Positions 45,136 through 54,592 are shown, numbered from the stretch's first letter. The stretch: DNA of 64,000 nucleotides from JAGVSZ01 sp963716855 (GCA_963716855.1 CAVQUV010000030.1:1-64000), one strand, 5' to 3'. A program made the numbers and translations. Notes: generated by a model from the letters alone, not told the origin.

Positions 45136-46710
45136 GTGGACGACATGGGGGGCTGGAGGGAGATGATCGGATCGAGGGTCGTCGCGGCCCAGGCGGGCGC
45201 GAACGGGTATGGCTGGGTTGTCATTCTGGCACTGGCGGCGTGCCTGCGTCTTTATGGAATTGGCTCGGAGCCGCTCTGGCTCGACGAGGCCTACTCGTGG
45301 TGGGACGCCCGGCAGACGCTCGACGATCTTTGGCATCTCGTTCCTCAGTGCGATCCCCATCCCCCGCTCTACGCGGCGCTGCTGAAGCTCTGGATGGCCG
45401 TCGCCGGAGAGAGCGCCGCGGCCATGCGTGCGCTCGGTGCGCTCGTGGGGGTCGCGACCACGGCCGTGGCACTGCTCGCCGGCCGGGAGATCTCGGCGCG
45501 GGCCGGATGGATCGCGGGCCTCTTCACCGCGGTCGCGCCATTCCAGATCGAGTTCGCCCACGAGGCGCGGCCCTATGCGCTGGTCATGCTCGGCACCGCG
45601 CTGGTGATGTTCGGGACGCTGCGCGTGCTGCGGACATTGCGCGCGGAGGTCAACGGGCGGCCGGGCTGGATCGCGATGGTCGCCGGTTTGGCCATCGCGC
45701 TATGGTCGAACAATACATCGGTGCTGCTACTGGCCGCGCTCGCCACGATGGCGCTGTGCCTGATCATCCGCGACGGCCAGGGCCGGTCGCTCAAGCCGGC
45801 GATGGCGATGGCGGCGGTGGTGGTTGCCGTGATCTGGCTGCCCTATCTGCCCATCTACCTGATGCAGGCCCAAGGCGTCGCCTCGGACTTCTGGATTCCG
45901 CGGCCGGACCTGTGGCGCGTCGGCAACGAGCTGCGATACGTGGTTGGCCTGGGCTCGTACGGTGTGCTCGGCGCACTGGCTCTCGTATGGGCAGCGGGGC
46001 TCGCGGCGCTATGGCGTCGCGGTCTCAGGCGCGAGACGTGGCTCCTCGCCGGCCTGGTGGTGCTGCCCGTGGCGCTCAACTTCCTGGTAAGCGTCACCGT
46101 CAAGCCGATCTTTCTGGCGCGCGCGCTGATCGGGATTGCGCCGCCGTTCGTGGTCGGTCTCGCCGTCGCGCTGGCTTCGATCGACCGGCGATGGTTGCGG
46201 CGGGCTGCGGTCGGCGGGCTGGCGGCCCTGCGGGTGGTGGCGGCGATTCCCCTCTACACCGAAGTGGACCGGAAGGAGCAGTGGGATGACATCGCCAGCT
46301 ACATCGTGGGCGGGGTCGGCCGCGAGGCCCTCGTGCTGCTGGTGCCCAACGAGCTCGCCCTGCCGCTGGGGCATGCCCTCTCCGTCGCGAATGCCAACGT
46401 TGCGATGCGCGGCGTTCCGGTGGACTTTCCCGCGCCGGGGCGCGCCGCGCGCTACCCGTCCGGCAAGTGCACGCCATCGGTCGTCGGTCAGGATCTCCTG
46501 CCGTTGGCGCGGGCGGTGCGCGACCGCCGCACGGTCGTGGTCGTCACCCGACGCAACAACCTCTATGACCCGCAGGACAGCACCCAGGCAATGCTGCGCT
46601 CGATCGGCATGCGGCTCGCGAGCTCACGCGAATTCATGCCGGGTTATCTGCGAGTGCAGACATTCGTTGGCCCGCGGGCGACGGTCGCTCCCGCGCTTTG
46701 GTTTCCCTGA
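45136..46710 (+). CDS. GT39-like membrane glycosyltransferase
   Basis: The 524-residue protein has about ten membrane helices and the ArnT/PMT-type first-loop motif SEPLWLDEAYSWWDAR with the catalytic Asp-Glu, then QCDPHPPLYAALLKLW and FAHEARPYALVML. Such enzymes move sugars from polyprenyl carriers to lipids or proteins on the periplasmic side. Starts at GTG 45136, ATG 45145 or ATG 45163 (GGAGGG just upstream) are all possible. No other polysaccharide genes are adjacent. It is convergent with the phosphorelay operon and 4 kb from the DUF11 cluster, whose secreted repeat proteins are conceivable acceptors. Confidence 0.8.
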   Translation: MDDMGGWREMIGSRVVAAQAGANGYGWVVILALAACLRLYGIGSEPLWLDEAYSWWDARQTLDDLWHLVPQCDPHPPLYAALLKLWMAVAGESAAAMRALGALVGVATTAVALLAGREISARAGWIAGLFTAVAPFQIEFAHEARPYALVMLGTALVMFGTLRVLRTLRAEVNGRPGWIAMVAGLAIALWSNNTSVLLLAALATMALCLIIRDGQGRSLKPAMAMAAVVVAVIWLPYLPIYLMQAQGVASDFWIPRPDLWRVGNELRYVVGLGSYGVLGALALVWAAGLAALWRRGLRRETWLLAGLVVLPVALNFLVSVTVKPIFLARALIGIAPPFVVGLAVALASIDRRWLRRAAVGGLAALRVVAAIPLYTEVDRKEQWDDIASYIVGGVGREALVLLVPNELALPLGHALSVANANVAMRGVPVDFPAPGRAARYPSGKCTPSVVGQDLLPLARAVRDRRTVVVVTRRNNLYDPQDSTQAMLRSIGMRLASSREFMPGYLRVQTFVGPRATVAPALWFP

Positions 46711-46745
46711 TCGGGAAAGCGGGCCCGCGTCTCGGCCGGAGTCGC

Positions 46746-47471
46746 TCAGGCGGCCTGGGAGGAAGCGCCGTTCGGGCGCGGCTCGGGTTCGATCTGCTCG
46801 AGGCGGTAGCCGTGCTGGTAGACCGCCGTCAGCTTCCAGCGGTTCTCGGGCACGAGGCCGAGTTTGGAGCGCAGGCGGCTGACGTGCGTGTCGACGGTAC
46901 GCGTATTCAGGTCCGACGTGCGACCCCACACCGACTCGAGGATGTGTCCGCGCGAGACCAGGTTGCCGATGTTGCGGAACAGGAACACCGCGAGGTCGAA
47001 GTCCTTCTGGGTCAAATCCATCTCCACGCCATGGCGGGTCACCACGCGACGGTCGACGTCCACATCGAACTCGCCGACGCGCAGGTGCTCCGCGGCGCGC
47101 GGCTTGGGCCGGGCGCGGCGGCCGAGCGCTTCGACGCGCGCGAGCAGCTCCTGCTTGCGCAGCGGCTTGACCAGGTAGTCGTCGGCGCCGGCCTTGAGCG
47201 CCTGGACGATGTCGGCCTCCGAGTCGCGCGCGGTGGTGAAGAGGACCGGGACCGGCTCGCGCACGTTCGCGCGCACCCAGGCGAGGATGGCGTCGCCATT
47301 GACATCGGGCAGCTCCCAGTCGAGTACCAGCAGATCGAAGCTGTCGCGGGTCATTACGCGCATGAACTCGCGCCCGCGGCCGAACGTGTGGCACGCGTGC
47401 CCGGCGCCGACCAGCCAGATCCGCACGAGATCGGCCTGGGAAGCGTCGTCCTCGACGATGGCGATGCGCAT
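46746..47471 (-). CDS. OmpR-family response regulator
   Basis: The 241-residue regulator has a receiver domain with acidic pair EDD (7-9), phospho-acceptor Asp 51 (LLVLDWELPDVNG) and Lys in YLVKPLRK, then an OmpR-type winged helix (ILESVWGRTSDLNTRTVDTH, VSRLRSKLGL, AVYQHGYRLE). It is last in the operon after the hybrid kinase and Hpt, with 2 bp between it and hpt, so it is the likely final acceptor of the phosphorelay. Confidence 0.92.
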   Translation of the reverse strand: MRIAIVEDDASQADLVRIWLVGAGHACHTFGRGREFMRVMTRDSFDLLVLDWELPDVNGDAILAWVRANVREPVPVLFTTARDSEADIVQALKAGADDYLVKPLRKQELLARVEALGRRARPKPRAAEHLRVGEFDVDVDRRVVTRHGVEMDLTQKDFDLAVFLFRNIGNLVSRGHILESVWGRTSDLNTRTVDTHVSRLRSKLGLVPENRWKLTAVYQHGYRLEQIEPEPRPNGASSQAA

Positions 47472-47473
47472 TG

Positions 47474-47785
47474 TCAGGAGGTGAAGGTGATCTCGACGCC
47501 GTCGAGATAGTCGGCGAGCTCGCCCGTGAGCGCCGCGAGATCGTGGCCGCCGGCGCGCACGCTGCGCTCGATCGCGCCGCCGATCCGGGAGATCTCGTCG
47601 AATCCGTAGCCGCCGCCCACGCCCTTCAGAGTGTGGCCGATCCGGCGTGCCGCTTCCAGGTCGTCGCGCGCAACCGCATCCCGCAACTGCTCGACCTCGA
47701 CGCGGCGGTTGGCAAGAAAGCGCGGAATGAGATCGCGGAGCTCGCCGGCGACCTGGACGCTGTGGCGTACGGTCTGCATCAGCAT
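47474..47785 (-). CDS. Stand-alone histidine phosphotransfer (Hpt) protein
   Basis: The 103-residue helical protein has the Hpt motif RRIGHTLKGVGGGYGF with phospho-His 51. It lacks any other domain. Placed between a hybrid kinase that ends in a receiver and an OmpR-type regulator, it completes a four-step His-Asp-His-Asp relay. A run of helices on each side of the motif matches the four-helix bundle. Confidence 0.88.
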   Translation of the reverse strand: MLMQTVRHSVQVAGELRDLIPRFLANRRVEVEQLRDAVARDDLEAARRIGHTLKGVGGGYGFDEISRIGGAIERSVRAGGHDLAALTGELADYLDGVEITFTS

Positions 47786-47848
47786 AAGTGTACGGAGCCG
47801 GGCGACCCCCGGCGCGGAACTATGTCCGCTCCAGCGGCGCCGTCCGGG

Positions 47849-50323
47849 CTAGCGCGCGGCCCCGTCACCGGCGCGCAGCGGGCCTTGAGTCCGCCGCGAG
47901 TCGCGCAGGATCGGGCGCAACGCGGCGCGCAGCGACTCCAGGGACACCGGCTTGGTCACCACGCCGTCGCAGCCGGCGGCGTGCGCACGCTCGACCTCGG
48001 GGCCCTCGGTGTGCGCGGTGAGCGCGAGGATCGCGCCGGTGTAGTTGCGCGTGCGCAGCACGTGCACCGCCTCGTAGCCGTTCATGACCGGCATCTCGAG
48101 ATCGATCAGCACCGCGTCGAAGCTTCCGGCGAGCGCCGCCTCGACCGCGGACAGGCCGTTCGCGACGGAGCGCGCCTCGACACCCAGCTTGGTGAGCAGG
48201 ATCTCGACCAGCCCGCGGATGTCCTCGTTGTCCTCGGCCACCAGCACGCGCCCGTCGAGCGGCTCGCGCGCCGCGATCGCCTCGGTGATCGGCCGCACGG
48301 TCTGCGACCGGGCGGCGATCTCCGCGGGCAGCCGCACGGTGAAGGTCGACCCGAGCCCCGGCCGGGAGGCCACGTCGATCGTTCCGCCCATCAAGTCGAC
48401 CAGGTTGCGCGTGATCGCCAGGCCGAGCCCGGTGCCGCCGTAGCGCTGCGCGATGCTCGAGTCCGCCTGCTCGAACGGCTCGAAGATGCGCGCGATCGCG
48501 TCGTCCGGGATGCCCGGGCCCGTATCGCGCACCTCGAGCACCAGTGCCGCGATGTGCCAGGAGACGGTGAGCTCCACCGAGCCCGCCTGCGTGAACTTCA
48601 GGGCATTGCCCAGCAGGTTGATGAGCACCTGCCGCACCCGCGCGCCGTCGAGCATGAGCGCGGGCGGCAGCTCGGTGGCGCGCGTGAACCGCAGCCGGAT
48701 CCGCTTCTCCTCCGCCGCGGGCATCATGGTCGCGACCGAATCGCGGCACAGCTGCTCGGGGCTTTCGGGCCCGGGCGTGATGGTGAGCGCGCCGGCCTCG
48801 ATCTTCGCGAGGTCGAGGTGGTTGTTGATGAGCTGCAGCAGGTGCTCGCAGTTGCGGCCGATCGTCGCGCTGTTGCGGACCCGCGCATCGCGGCCGAGAT
48901 CGTCGGTGAACTGGTTCAGCTTGTTGAAGCCGGTGATCGCGGTGAGCGGCGTGCGCAGCTCGTGCGTGAGATGGTTGAGGAACTCGGTCTTGAGGCGGTT
49001 CGCCTCGCGCGCCGCGAGCGTCTCGTAACGCAGCCGGCGCCGCTCGTCGGTCAGCAGGTACAGCCACAGGGAGGCGACGACCGCGAGGGTCGCCGCCCCC
49101 GCTGTAGTGGCGAACAGCCAGCGTGACTGGAAGCCGAACACGAAGAGCGCGATGCCGGTGGCCGCCAGCGCGAACGGCATTACGACGAATCCGATCAGGT
49201 AGGTGCGTCCGCTCGCCTCCACGCCGCGCCAGAGGAGGAGCAGCGGGATGAACAGCGCGACCGCCAGCAACGCGCCGTCGAGCGCCATCGATGCCGGGGC
49301 GAGGACCTGGCCCGCAGCGAGCGCCGCGTATGCCACGGCGGCGAACTCGAGGCTCGACATGCGACCCACCGGCGTATACACCTGGTCGCCGAGCGACCCG
49401 TCGGTCCGCCCGATGAACGCCGCCTTCCCCGCAACATCTCGCGCGACCCACTCCGAGCCCGGCGCCCCGCGCGCCGCCAGCGCGAGCTCGTAGAACGGGA
49501 TGACCCGAACGTCGTCGGCATTGCGCGGAAAGCGCAGCGCGACGTCGCCCTTCGCGCCCATCGGGATCCAGCCGCGGCGCACCTGCAGCGCCCCGCCCAC
49601 GACGCGCGGCGGCGACAGCACCGGGTCGACCGCGGCGAGCACGGCGACCGGCAGGCTCGGGATCAGGTAGCCCTGCGCGCCGTGAAACAGCCTGACGCGG
49701 CGGAGCACGCCGTCGTCGTCCGGGATCACGTTCACGACGCCGATCGCGGCGGCGCTGTCGCGCGTGAGCCGTTCGCCGGGCAGCTTCACGTGCGCCCAGC
49801 CGAAGTACGGGACGCGTGGCTCTCCATCCTGTCCGAGCGTATTGCGCGCAACCGCCTTTGCGGCGAGCTGTCGCTGGTAGCCGGGCGTGGGGTTCAGCGG
49901 CACCGTGAGGCCTGCGGCGGCGAGCACGCTGGTGCGGCCGAGCGTGGCGGCGAGCGCCTCGTCGCCCGGGTGCTCGTCGGCGAGCACCGTCTGGAACGCG
50001 ACCGCCCGCACGCCGTGGCTCTCGAGGTAGCGCATCACGTGCGCATACGCTTCCCGCTCCGTCTTCCAGGGGGCGGCGGGATCGAGCACGCGCCCCAGCG
50101 ACTCCTCGTCGAGGGAGAACACGACGACCTGCTCGACGTCGATCGCCTGGCTGAAGCTGCGCTGCGCTGCGTCATGGATCCAGCCGTTGAGGCGGTCGAA
50201 GAGGGTCGTCTGCGCGAGCAGTGCTGACAGGCCGACCCCGACGCCGCACGCCGCGAGGCCCTTGAGCACCCGCAGAACGGGGCCTCGATTGAACACCGAC
50301 GCGGGACGGGAACGGCGGGCCAT
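47849..50323 (-). CDS. CHASE2-domain hybrid sensor histidine kinase
   Basis: The 824-residue kinase has an N-terminal helix (about 17-38), a periplasmic CHASE2 domain (about 40-335; VVVFSLDEESLGRVLDPAAP, VRAVAFQTVLADEHPGDEAL, AAFIGRTDGSLGDQVYTPVG) and three further helices (about 345-430). A HisKA domain follows with His in LTHELRTPLTAITGF (about 455), then HATPase (INLLGNALKFTQAGS, DTGPGIPDDAIARIFEPFEQ, GTGLGLAI) and a receiver with Asp in VLIDLEMPVMNGYE (about 741). I placed the start at ATG 50323, just before the hydrophobic segment. It heads the operon with hpt and the response regulator and diverges from the DUF11 gene cluster. Confidence 0.92.
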   Translation of the reverse strand: MARRSRPASVFNRGPVLRVLKGLAACGVGVGLSALLAQTTLFDRLNGWIHDAAQRSFSQAIDVEQVVVFSLDEESLGRVLDPAAPWKTEREAYAHVMRYLESHGVRAVAFQTVLADEHPGDEALAATLGRTSVLAAAGLTVPLNPTPGYQRQLAAKAVARNTLGQDGEPRVPYFGWAHVKLPGERLTRDSAAAIGVVNVIPDDDGVLRRVRLFHGAQGYLIPSLPVAVLAAVDPVLSPPRVVGGALQVRRGWIPMGAKGDVALRFPRNADDVRVIPFYELALAARGAPGSEWVARDVAGKAAFIGRTDGSLGDQVYTPVGRMSSLEFAAVAYAALAAGQVLAPASMALDGALLAVALFIPLLLLWRGVEASGRTYLIGFVVMPFALAATGIALFVFGFQSRWLFATTAGAATLAVVASLWLYLLTDERRRLRYETLAAREANRLKTEFLNHLTHELRTPLTAITGFNKLNQFTDDLGRDARVRNSATIGRNCEHLLQLINNHLDLAKIEAGALTITPGPESPEQLCRDSVATMMPAAEEKRIRLRFTRATELPPALMLDGARVRQVLINLLGNALKFTQAGSVELTVSWHIAALVLEVRDTGPGIPDDAIARIFEPFEQADSSIAQRYGGTGLGLAITRNLVDLMGGTIDVASRPGLGSTFTVRLPAEIAARSQTVRPITEAIAAREPLDGRVLVAEDNEDIRGLVEILLTKLGVEARSVANGLSAVEAALAGSFDAVLIDLEMPVMNGYEAVHVLRTRNYTGAILALTAHTEGPEVERAHAAGCDGVVTKPVSLESLRAALRPILRDSRRTQGPLRAGDGAAR

Positions 50324-50767
50324 GGGGGCTCGATTGTAATGCCGATACGGCCAACTTCCACACCCTCGTCCCGCCGCACCGAGTTGAAGTGACTCATTTG
50401 GGGGTTTCCCCAAGGCGCTGGCCGGACGCAGGAAATCCGTCGTCCATCTGGATGGTACGGCGCTTGCTCATGCCCCCCCTCGGTGACATCCCGCGAACGC
50501 GCTGCGGGCCCCGATGGGAGGGATCCGACGCGTCGAAATTCACGGTCATGCGCCGGGTGTGTGACGCGCTTCACGCGAACGCAGTGGCGCGTATCGCCGG
50601 TGGCACGAGGCGATCTGTCGCCGAACGCACGCAGGTGTCGAGTGCGGAGCAGCCCGACCCGATGACCGGCGCGGAATGCGTGCAGTTTTTCACCGGCGCG
50701 GGAGATCCCGCGCCGGACGGCAGGGCGCAAGACAACGCGAACAAACGAGAAAGAAGGGGAAACGACG
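50324..50767. promoter_or_regulatory. 444-bp divergent intergenic region, kinase operon / DUF11 cluster
   Basis: No convincing gene is present. It holds a TTGGGG-GTTT-CCCCAA hairpin (50398-50413), a TGGCAC at about 50601 that resembles only half of a sigma-54 box, a strong inverted repeat at 50693-50716, and a purine-rich leader with AAGAAGGGGA before the ATG at 50768. Both operons must be controlled from here. Confidence 0.6.
50693..50716 (+). promoter_or_regulatory. Strong hairpin in the leader of the first DUF11 gene
   Basis: CCGGCGCGGGA and TCCCGCGCCGG flank a two-base centre, 51 bp upstream of the ATG. There is no T-tract after it, so it is either an operator for a dimeric regulator or an mRNA leader structure. 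Confidence 0.45.
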
Positions 50768-51289
50768 ATGGGCATAGTGAACTTTTTCCGCAAGGCGGCT
50801 CTCGCCGCCGCAATCGCGTGGCTCGCGGGCCATGCCGCCGTCGGCGTGGCGCAGCAGCCCGACGTGCAGGTCGTGCTGACGCAGCAGAAGGTGCGCGTCG
50901 GCGCGGACGGCAAGGAGATCCTGGAGCCGGCCGAGCGCGCGGCCCCAGGCGACGTCATCGAGTATCGCGCGACGTACACGAATCGCACCAAAGACACGGT
51001 GCGCAACCTCGTCGCAACGCTGCCGGTGCCGCGGGAGACGGTCTACGAAGCGAGCTCGGCGCGACCCGCAGGCGTGCTTGCCTCGAGCGGCGGCACGTAC
51101 GGGCCGGTACCGCTGAAGCGCAAGGTGCGCGGCGCGGACGGCCGGGAAGTCGAGCGAGAGGTGCCGGTCGCCGAGTACCGCTCGCTGCAGTGGAACGTCG
51201 GTCAGCTCGCCGCGGGTGCGAGCACCACGGTAAGCGCACGCATGCGCCTCGTCCCCGTCGGGGCGGCCGCACCGGCACCCGTGAAGTAA
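50768..51289 (+). CDS. Small exported DUF11-domain protein
   Basis: The 173-residue protein has a signal peptide (about 1-29, ending VGVAQ) and one immunoglobulin-like DUF11 module: APGDVIEYRATYTNRTKDTV, then NLVATLPVPRETVYEASSA, and a final SLQWNVGQLAAGASTTVSAR. DUF11 modules occur in surface and secreted proteins and usually serve as structural spacers. It is the first and smallest of four consecutive DUF11-type genes and has a good purine-rich ribosome binding site. Confidence 0.85.
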   Translation: MGIVNFFRKAALAAAIAWLAGHAAVGVAQQPDVQVVLTQQKVRVGADGKEILEPAERAAPGDVIEYRATYTNRTKDTVRNLVATLPVPRETVYEASSARPAGVLASSGGTYGPVPLKRKVRGADGREVEREVPVAEYRSLQWNVGQLAAGASTTVSARMRLVPVGAAAPAPVK

Positions 51290-51374
51290 CGCCCACCGAT
51301 CACCAGAAGGCGCGGCGGCGACCCCGCGGCGCCCAGCGCGGACACAAATATATAAAGAAGCAGGGAGCCTAGCC

Positions 51375-54300
51375 ATGAACGCAGTGAACAAGTTCTTCCA
51401 CCTGAACGCGCACCGGACCGACTGGCTGCGCACGCTCGTCGCGGGCGTGCTGGCACTCGTGCTGGCGGCGCTGCTCCTGGCTCCGTATGCGGCCCGCGCG
51501 CAGACCCCGGCCGCCGGCACCAGCATCGGCAACCAGGCGTCGGCCACTTACACCGACGCGTCCAACGTGTCGCGCACTGCCACGTCGAACACAGTGTCGA
51601 CGATCGTCCAGCAGGTCGCGAGCTTAACGCTGACGGCGACTCAGTCGGTGACGGCGACGCCGGGCAGCCCCAGGACGTTCTCGCACACGATCACCAACAC
51701 CGGCAACGGCAACGACTCGTTCAAGCTGCTGCTGCGCAATCAGGCGGGCGACAGCTTCGACTACACGACGCTCGCGGTGTACCGCGACGCCGACTGTAAC
51801 GGCATCGCCGACGACGCGGTCAATATCTCCGGCACGTCGATCAGCGCGGCCGGCATCGCCGGCGGTATCCCCGTCGGCCCCGTCGCCGCAGGCGGGCAGT
51901 ATTGCGTGGTGGTGCAGGTGGTCGTGCCGGGCACCGCGGCGAACGGCAACACCGGTATCGTCCGCCTCGACGCCGCCTCCGAGTTCACCAACACGGTGAA
52001 CACCAACACCACCGGCTTCAACACCGACACGGTCACGGTCACCGCGAATGCGGTGATCGGCGTGACCAAGGCCATCATCGGCGGCTCGAGCGGCGCCGCC
52101 GGCAGCGGCCCCTACACCTACCAGCTGACCTACACGAACACCGGGAACACGACCGCGCCGTTCGTGGTGATCTACGACCAGCTCCCGACCGGCATGAACT
52201 ACCGCAACGCCGGCACCGTCACCTGGAGCGGCGGCGGGGTGCCCGACATCGCCGACGACGGCGACGACGGCGTGGCCGGCTTCCAGTACTGCGCGAACCA
52301 GGGCTCGCCGACGACGCTTCCGTGCGGCACCAACCAGGTCGCCGTGCGTATCCCGAACCTGGCGCCTGGTGCCTCCGGCACGATCTCGTTCCAAGTCGAC
52401 GTCGCGGCTGCGGCGGCGCCCGGGGTGCTCAACAACACGGGCCGCTTCTGCTACAACGACGGCACCGGCATCCCGGCGGCCACCACGGTCACCACGCCGG
52501 CGGCCTGTACGGTCGGCGCTGCGGGCAACATCGGCACAACCGGCCAGCCGTCCAACACCGTGCCGTTCACGGTGCTCCAGACCGCGGTCGTCGTCGCGAA
52601 CGGCAGCCAGACCAACTCCACCAACGGCACCGGCGAGCCGGTGACCGTGGCCGCCGCGGCGCAGGGCTCGACCGCGTCCTTCAACAACGTGATCTGGAAC
52701 CGCGGCAACGGCGCCGACAGCTTCGACATCACACTGTCGGGCAGCACGTTCCCGGCCGGCACCACGTTCATCCTGTACAAGAGCGACGGCGTCACGCCGC
52801 TCGTCGACACCAACGGCAACGCGACGCCCGATACCGGCAACATCCCGGCGTCGAACGACCCGACCTGTACGCCAGCCAACGGCTTCGTGGCCGACGCGGT
52901 GAACGCGCGCTGCGGCTACGTCGTGGTGCTCAAGGCGACGTTGCCCGGGAGCGGCACCGGCGGTCCGTTCAGCGTCACCAAGACGGCGACCTCCCGGTTC
53001 AACGCGGCCGTGAGCGACACCGTGATCGACACGCTGACCGCGATCACGACGAGCCGCGTCGACCTGACCAATACCGCGCCGACCACGGTGCCGACCAACA
53101 ACACGGCGACCACCGGCGGCCAGGGCTCGGGATTCGTCGACCAGGCGTCCGCGCCGACCTCGACGATCATCACCACGAACTCGGTGAACCCGGGTGCCTC
53201 GACGGTGTTCCAGCTGCACGTGAGCAACGTGAGCGGGGTCGCGGACAGCTACGACCTGACCGTGTTCAACGCCCTGCCGTCGGGCTGGACGGTGAGCTTC
53301 TTCGCCAACGGGTCGGGCACCTGTACCACGCTCGGCGCGTCGATCACCAACACGGGCACGGTGAACTCGGGAACGACGACGCTCGTCTGCGCGCAGGTCA
53401 CGGTTCCCGCGGCGAGCGCCGCGGTGCCCGCGCCGGGCCAGGACGTGATCTTCCGCGTCCGGTCCTCCTCCACCGGGGCCGAGGACTTCAAGCGCGACGC
53501 GGTGATCGTGAACACGGTGCGTGCGCTGTCGGCCACGCCGAACAACGCGGCGAACGTGTTCCCGAGCGGCTCGGTGAACTACCAGCACATCCTCGCCAAC
53601 GGCGGCAACGTGCTGGAAGGCGGCGCCTGCCCGTCGACCGGAAGCGCGAGCTGCGTCCAGCTCACCGCGCCGATGTCCGGCGCAACGGCGGGGTGGAGCA
53701 ACGTGATCTATTGGGACCGCGACAACAACGGGACCCTGGATGCGACCGACCCGGTCATCTCCAGCCTGTCCCAGATCGGGACCGGGAACCCGCTCGGCGC
53801 GGGCACCTACACCGACGGCACCGCGGCCACCGTGGCGGGCCTGCCGGCGGGGAAGGCGATCCGCCTCTTCGTGCGCGTGTTCGCGCCCGGCGCCGCGCCG
53901 GGTGACATCAACACCTCGACGCTCACCGCGACGACGACCGGCACGCTGAACAGCGTCGCCGCGCCGGCCGCCGCGATCGCGACCGACAACACCACGATCA
54001 TCGTCGGCCAGCTCCAGCTCGTGAAGGATCAGGCGATCGATGCGGCCTGCGACGGCACGCCCGATGGCGCGTACTCGCAGGCGAACATCACCTCCGGCGC
54101 GGTGCCGGGCGCCTGCATCCGCTACCGCATCACCGCGACCAACGTCGGCGCGGCGACCTCGACGTGCGTGGTGATCAGCGACGCGACGCCCGCCAACACG
54201 ACGTACAGCACGGGTGGCGGCGCCGCGCCCGCGGCGATCGCCTTCACCGGCACCGCGCGGGCATCGACCACGATGACCGCGCCGGCGGCGGGCGCCACCG

Positions 54301-54446
54301 GCACGATCGCGACGAGCTGCACCGGCGGTCAGGCCGCCGGTCAGTGCGGCGCGAGCTCCGGCTCGGTGTGCACGAGCGGCAACGGCTTCACGCTCGATCC
54401 GGGCCAGCAGGCGACGATCACCTTCGGCGTCCGGATCAACCCGTAA
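51375..54446 (+). CDS. Large secreted DUF11 repeat protein (1023 aa)
   Basis: The signal peptide spans about residues 1-43 (ending LLLAPYAARAQ). The rest is a chain of about six to seven beta-sandwich modules of some 120-150 residues rich in Thr, Ser, Asn and Gly. Typical module elements are YTYQLTYTNTGNTTAPFVVI, DQLPTGMNYRNAGTVTW and SVNPGASTVFQLHVSNVSGV. Acidic loops such as YRDADCNGIADDAV and WDRDNNGTLDATDP look like calcium-binding loops. There is no LPXTG, PEP-CTERM or autotransporter end; it stops cleanly at ITFGVRINP. An AT-rich patch (51348-51357) lies just before the start and may hold a -10 box. A structural surface or matrix role is inferred. Confidence 0.82.
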   Translation: MNAVNKFFHLNAHRTDWLRTLVAGVLALVLAALLLAPYAARAQTPAAGTSIGNQASATYTDASNVSRTATSNTVSTIVQQVASLTLTATQSVTATPGSPRTFSHTITNTGNGNDSFKLLLRNQAGDSFDYTTLAVYRDADCNGIADDAVNISGTSISAAGIAGGIPVGPVAAGGQYCVVVQVVVPGTAANGNTGIVRLDAASEFTNTVNTNTTGFNTDTVTVTANAVIGVTKAIIGGSSGAAGSGPYTYQLTYTNTGNTTAPFVVIYDQLPTGMNYRNAGTVTWSGGGVPDIADDGDDGVAGFQYCANQGSPTTLPCGTNQVAVRIPNLAPGASGTISFQVDVAAAAAPGVLNNTGRFCYNDGTGIPAATTVTTPAACTVGAAGNIGTTGQPSNTVPFTVLQTAVVVANGSQTNSTNGTGEPVTVAAAAQGSTASFNNVIWNRGNGADSFDITLSGSTFPAGTTFILYKSDGVTPLVDTNGNATPDTGNIPASNDPTCTPANGFVADAVNARCGYVVVLKATLPGSGTGGPFSVTKTATSRFNAAVSDTVIDTLTAITTSRVDLTNTAPTTVPTNNTATTGGQGSGFVDQASAPTSTIITTNSVNPGASTVFQLHVSNVSGVADSYDLTVFNALPSGWTVSFFANGSGTCTTLGASITNTGTVNSGTTTLVCAQVTVPAASAAVPAPGQDVIFRVRSSSTGAEDFKRDAVIVNTVRALSATPNNAANVFPSGSVNYQHILANGGNVLEGGACPSTGSASCVQLTAPMSGATAGWSNVIYWDRDNNGTLDATDPVISSLSQIGTGNPLGAGTYTDGTAATVAGLPAGKAIRLFVRVFAPGAAPGDINTSTLTATTTGTLNSVAAPAAAIATDNTTIIVGQLQLVKDQAIDAACDGTPDGAYSQANITSGAVPGACIRYRITATNVGAATSTCVVISDATPANTTYSTGGGAAPAAIAFTGTARASTTMTAPAAGATGTIATSCTGGQAAGQCGASSGSVCTSGNGFTLDPGQQATITFGVRINP

Positions 54447-54492
54447 GGCTCGGGCGACGGGAGGCTGGCCATGCCGGTCTCCCCCCGCCTCG

Positions 54493-54516
54493 GCCGGCCG
54501 CGGCAACGCGGCCGGC
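54493..54516 (+). terminator. GCAA-tetraloop hairpin after the 1023-aa gene
   Basis: A 10-bp perfect stem (54493-54502 and 54507-54516) closes a GCAA loop, a very stable GNRA tetraloop, 47 bp after the stop. No T-tract follows. It may terminate, stabilise the upstream mRNA or set the ratio of the two large proteins. Confidence 0.5.
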
Positions 54517-54558
54517 GTGGCCCTCCGCATGTCGATGATCCCTCCCCCCGACGCCTGA

Positions 54559-54585
54559 CGCGAGGCGCGCACCGCGCGCCTCGCG
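54559..54585 (+). promoter_or_regulatory. Hairpin directly before the 1769-aa gene
   Basis: Two perfect 11-nt arms (54559-54569 and 54575-54585) around CACCG end 8 bp before the GTG start, where a ribosome binding site should be. It could mask or position the start. Confidence 0.5.
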
Positions 54586-54592
54586 CCCTCAC

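Noticed and set aside
50601..50620. TGGCACG as a sigma-54 promoter
   Set aside because: Only the -24 half matches; the -12 TTGC half is absent at the right spacing and no enhancer-binding regulator is nearby.
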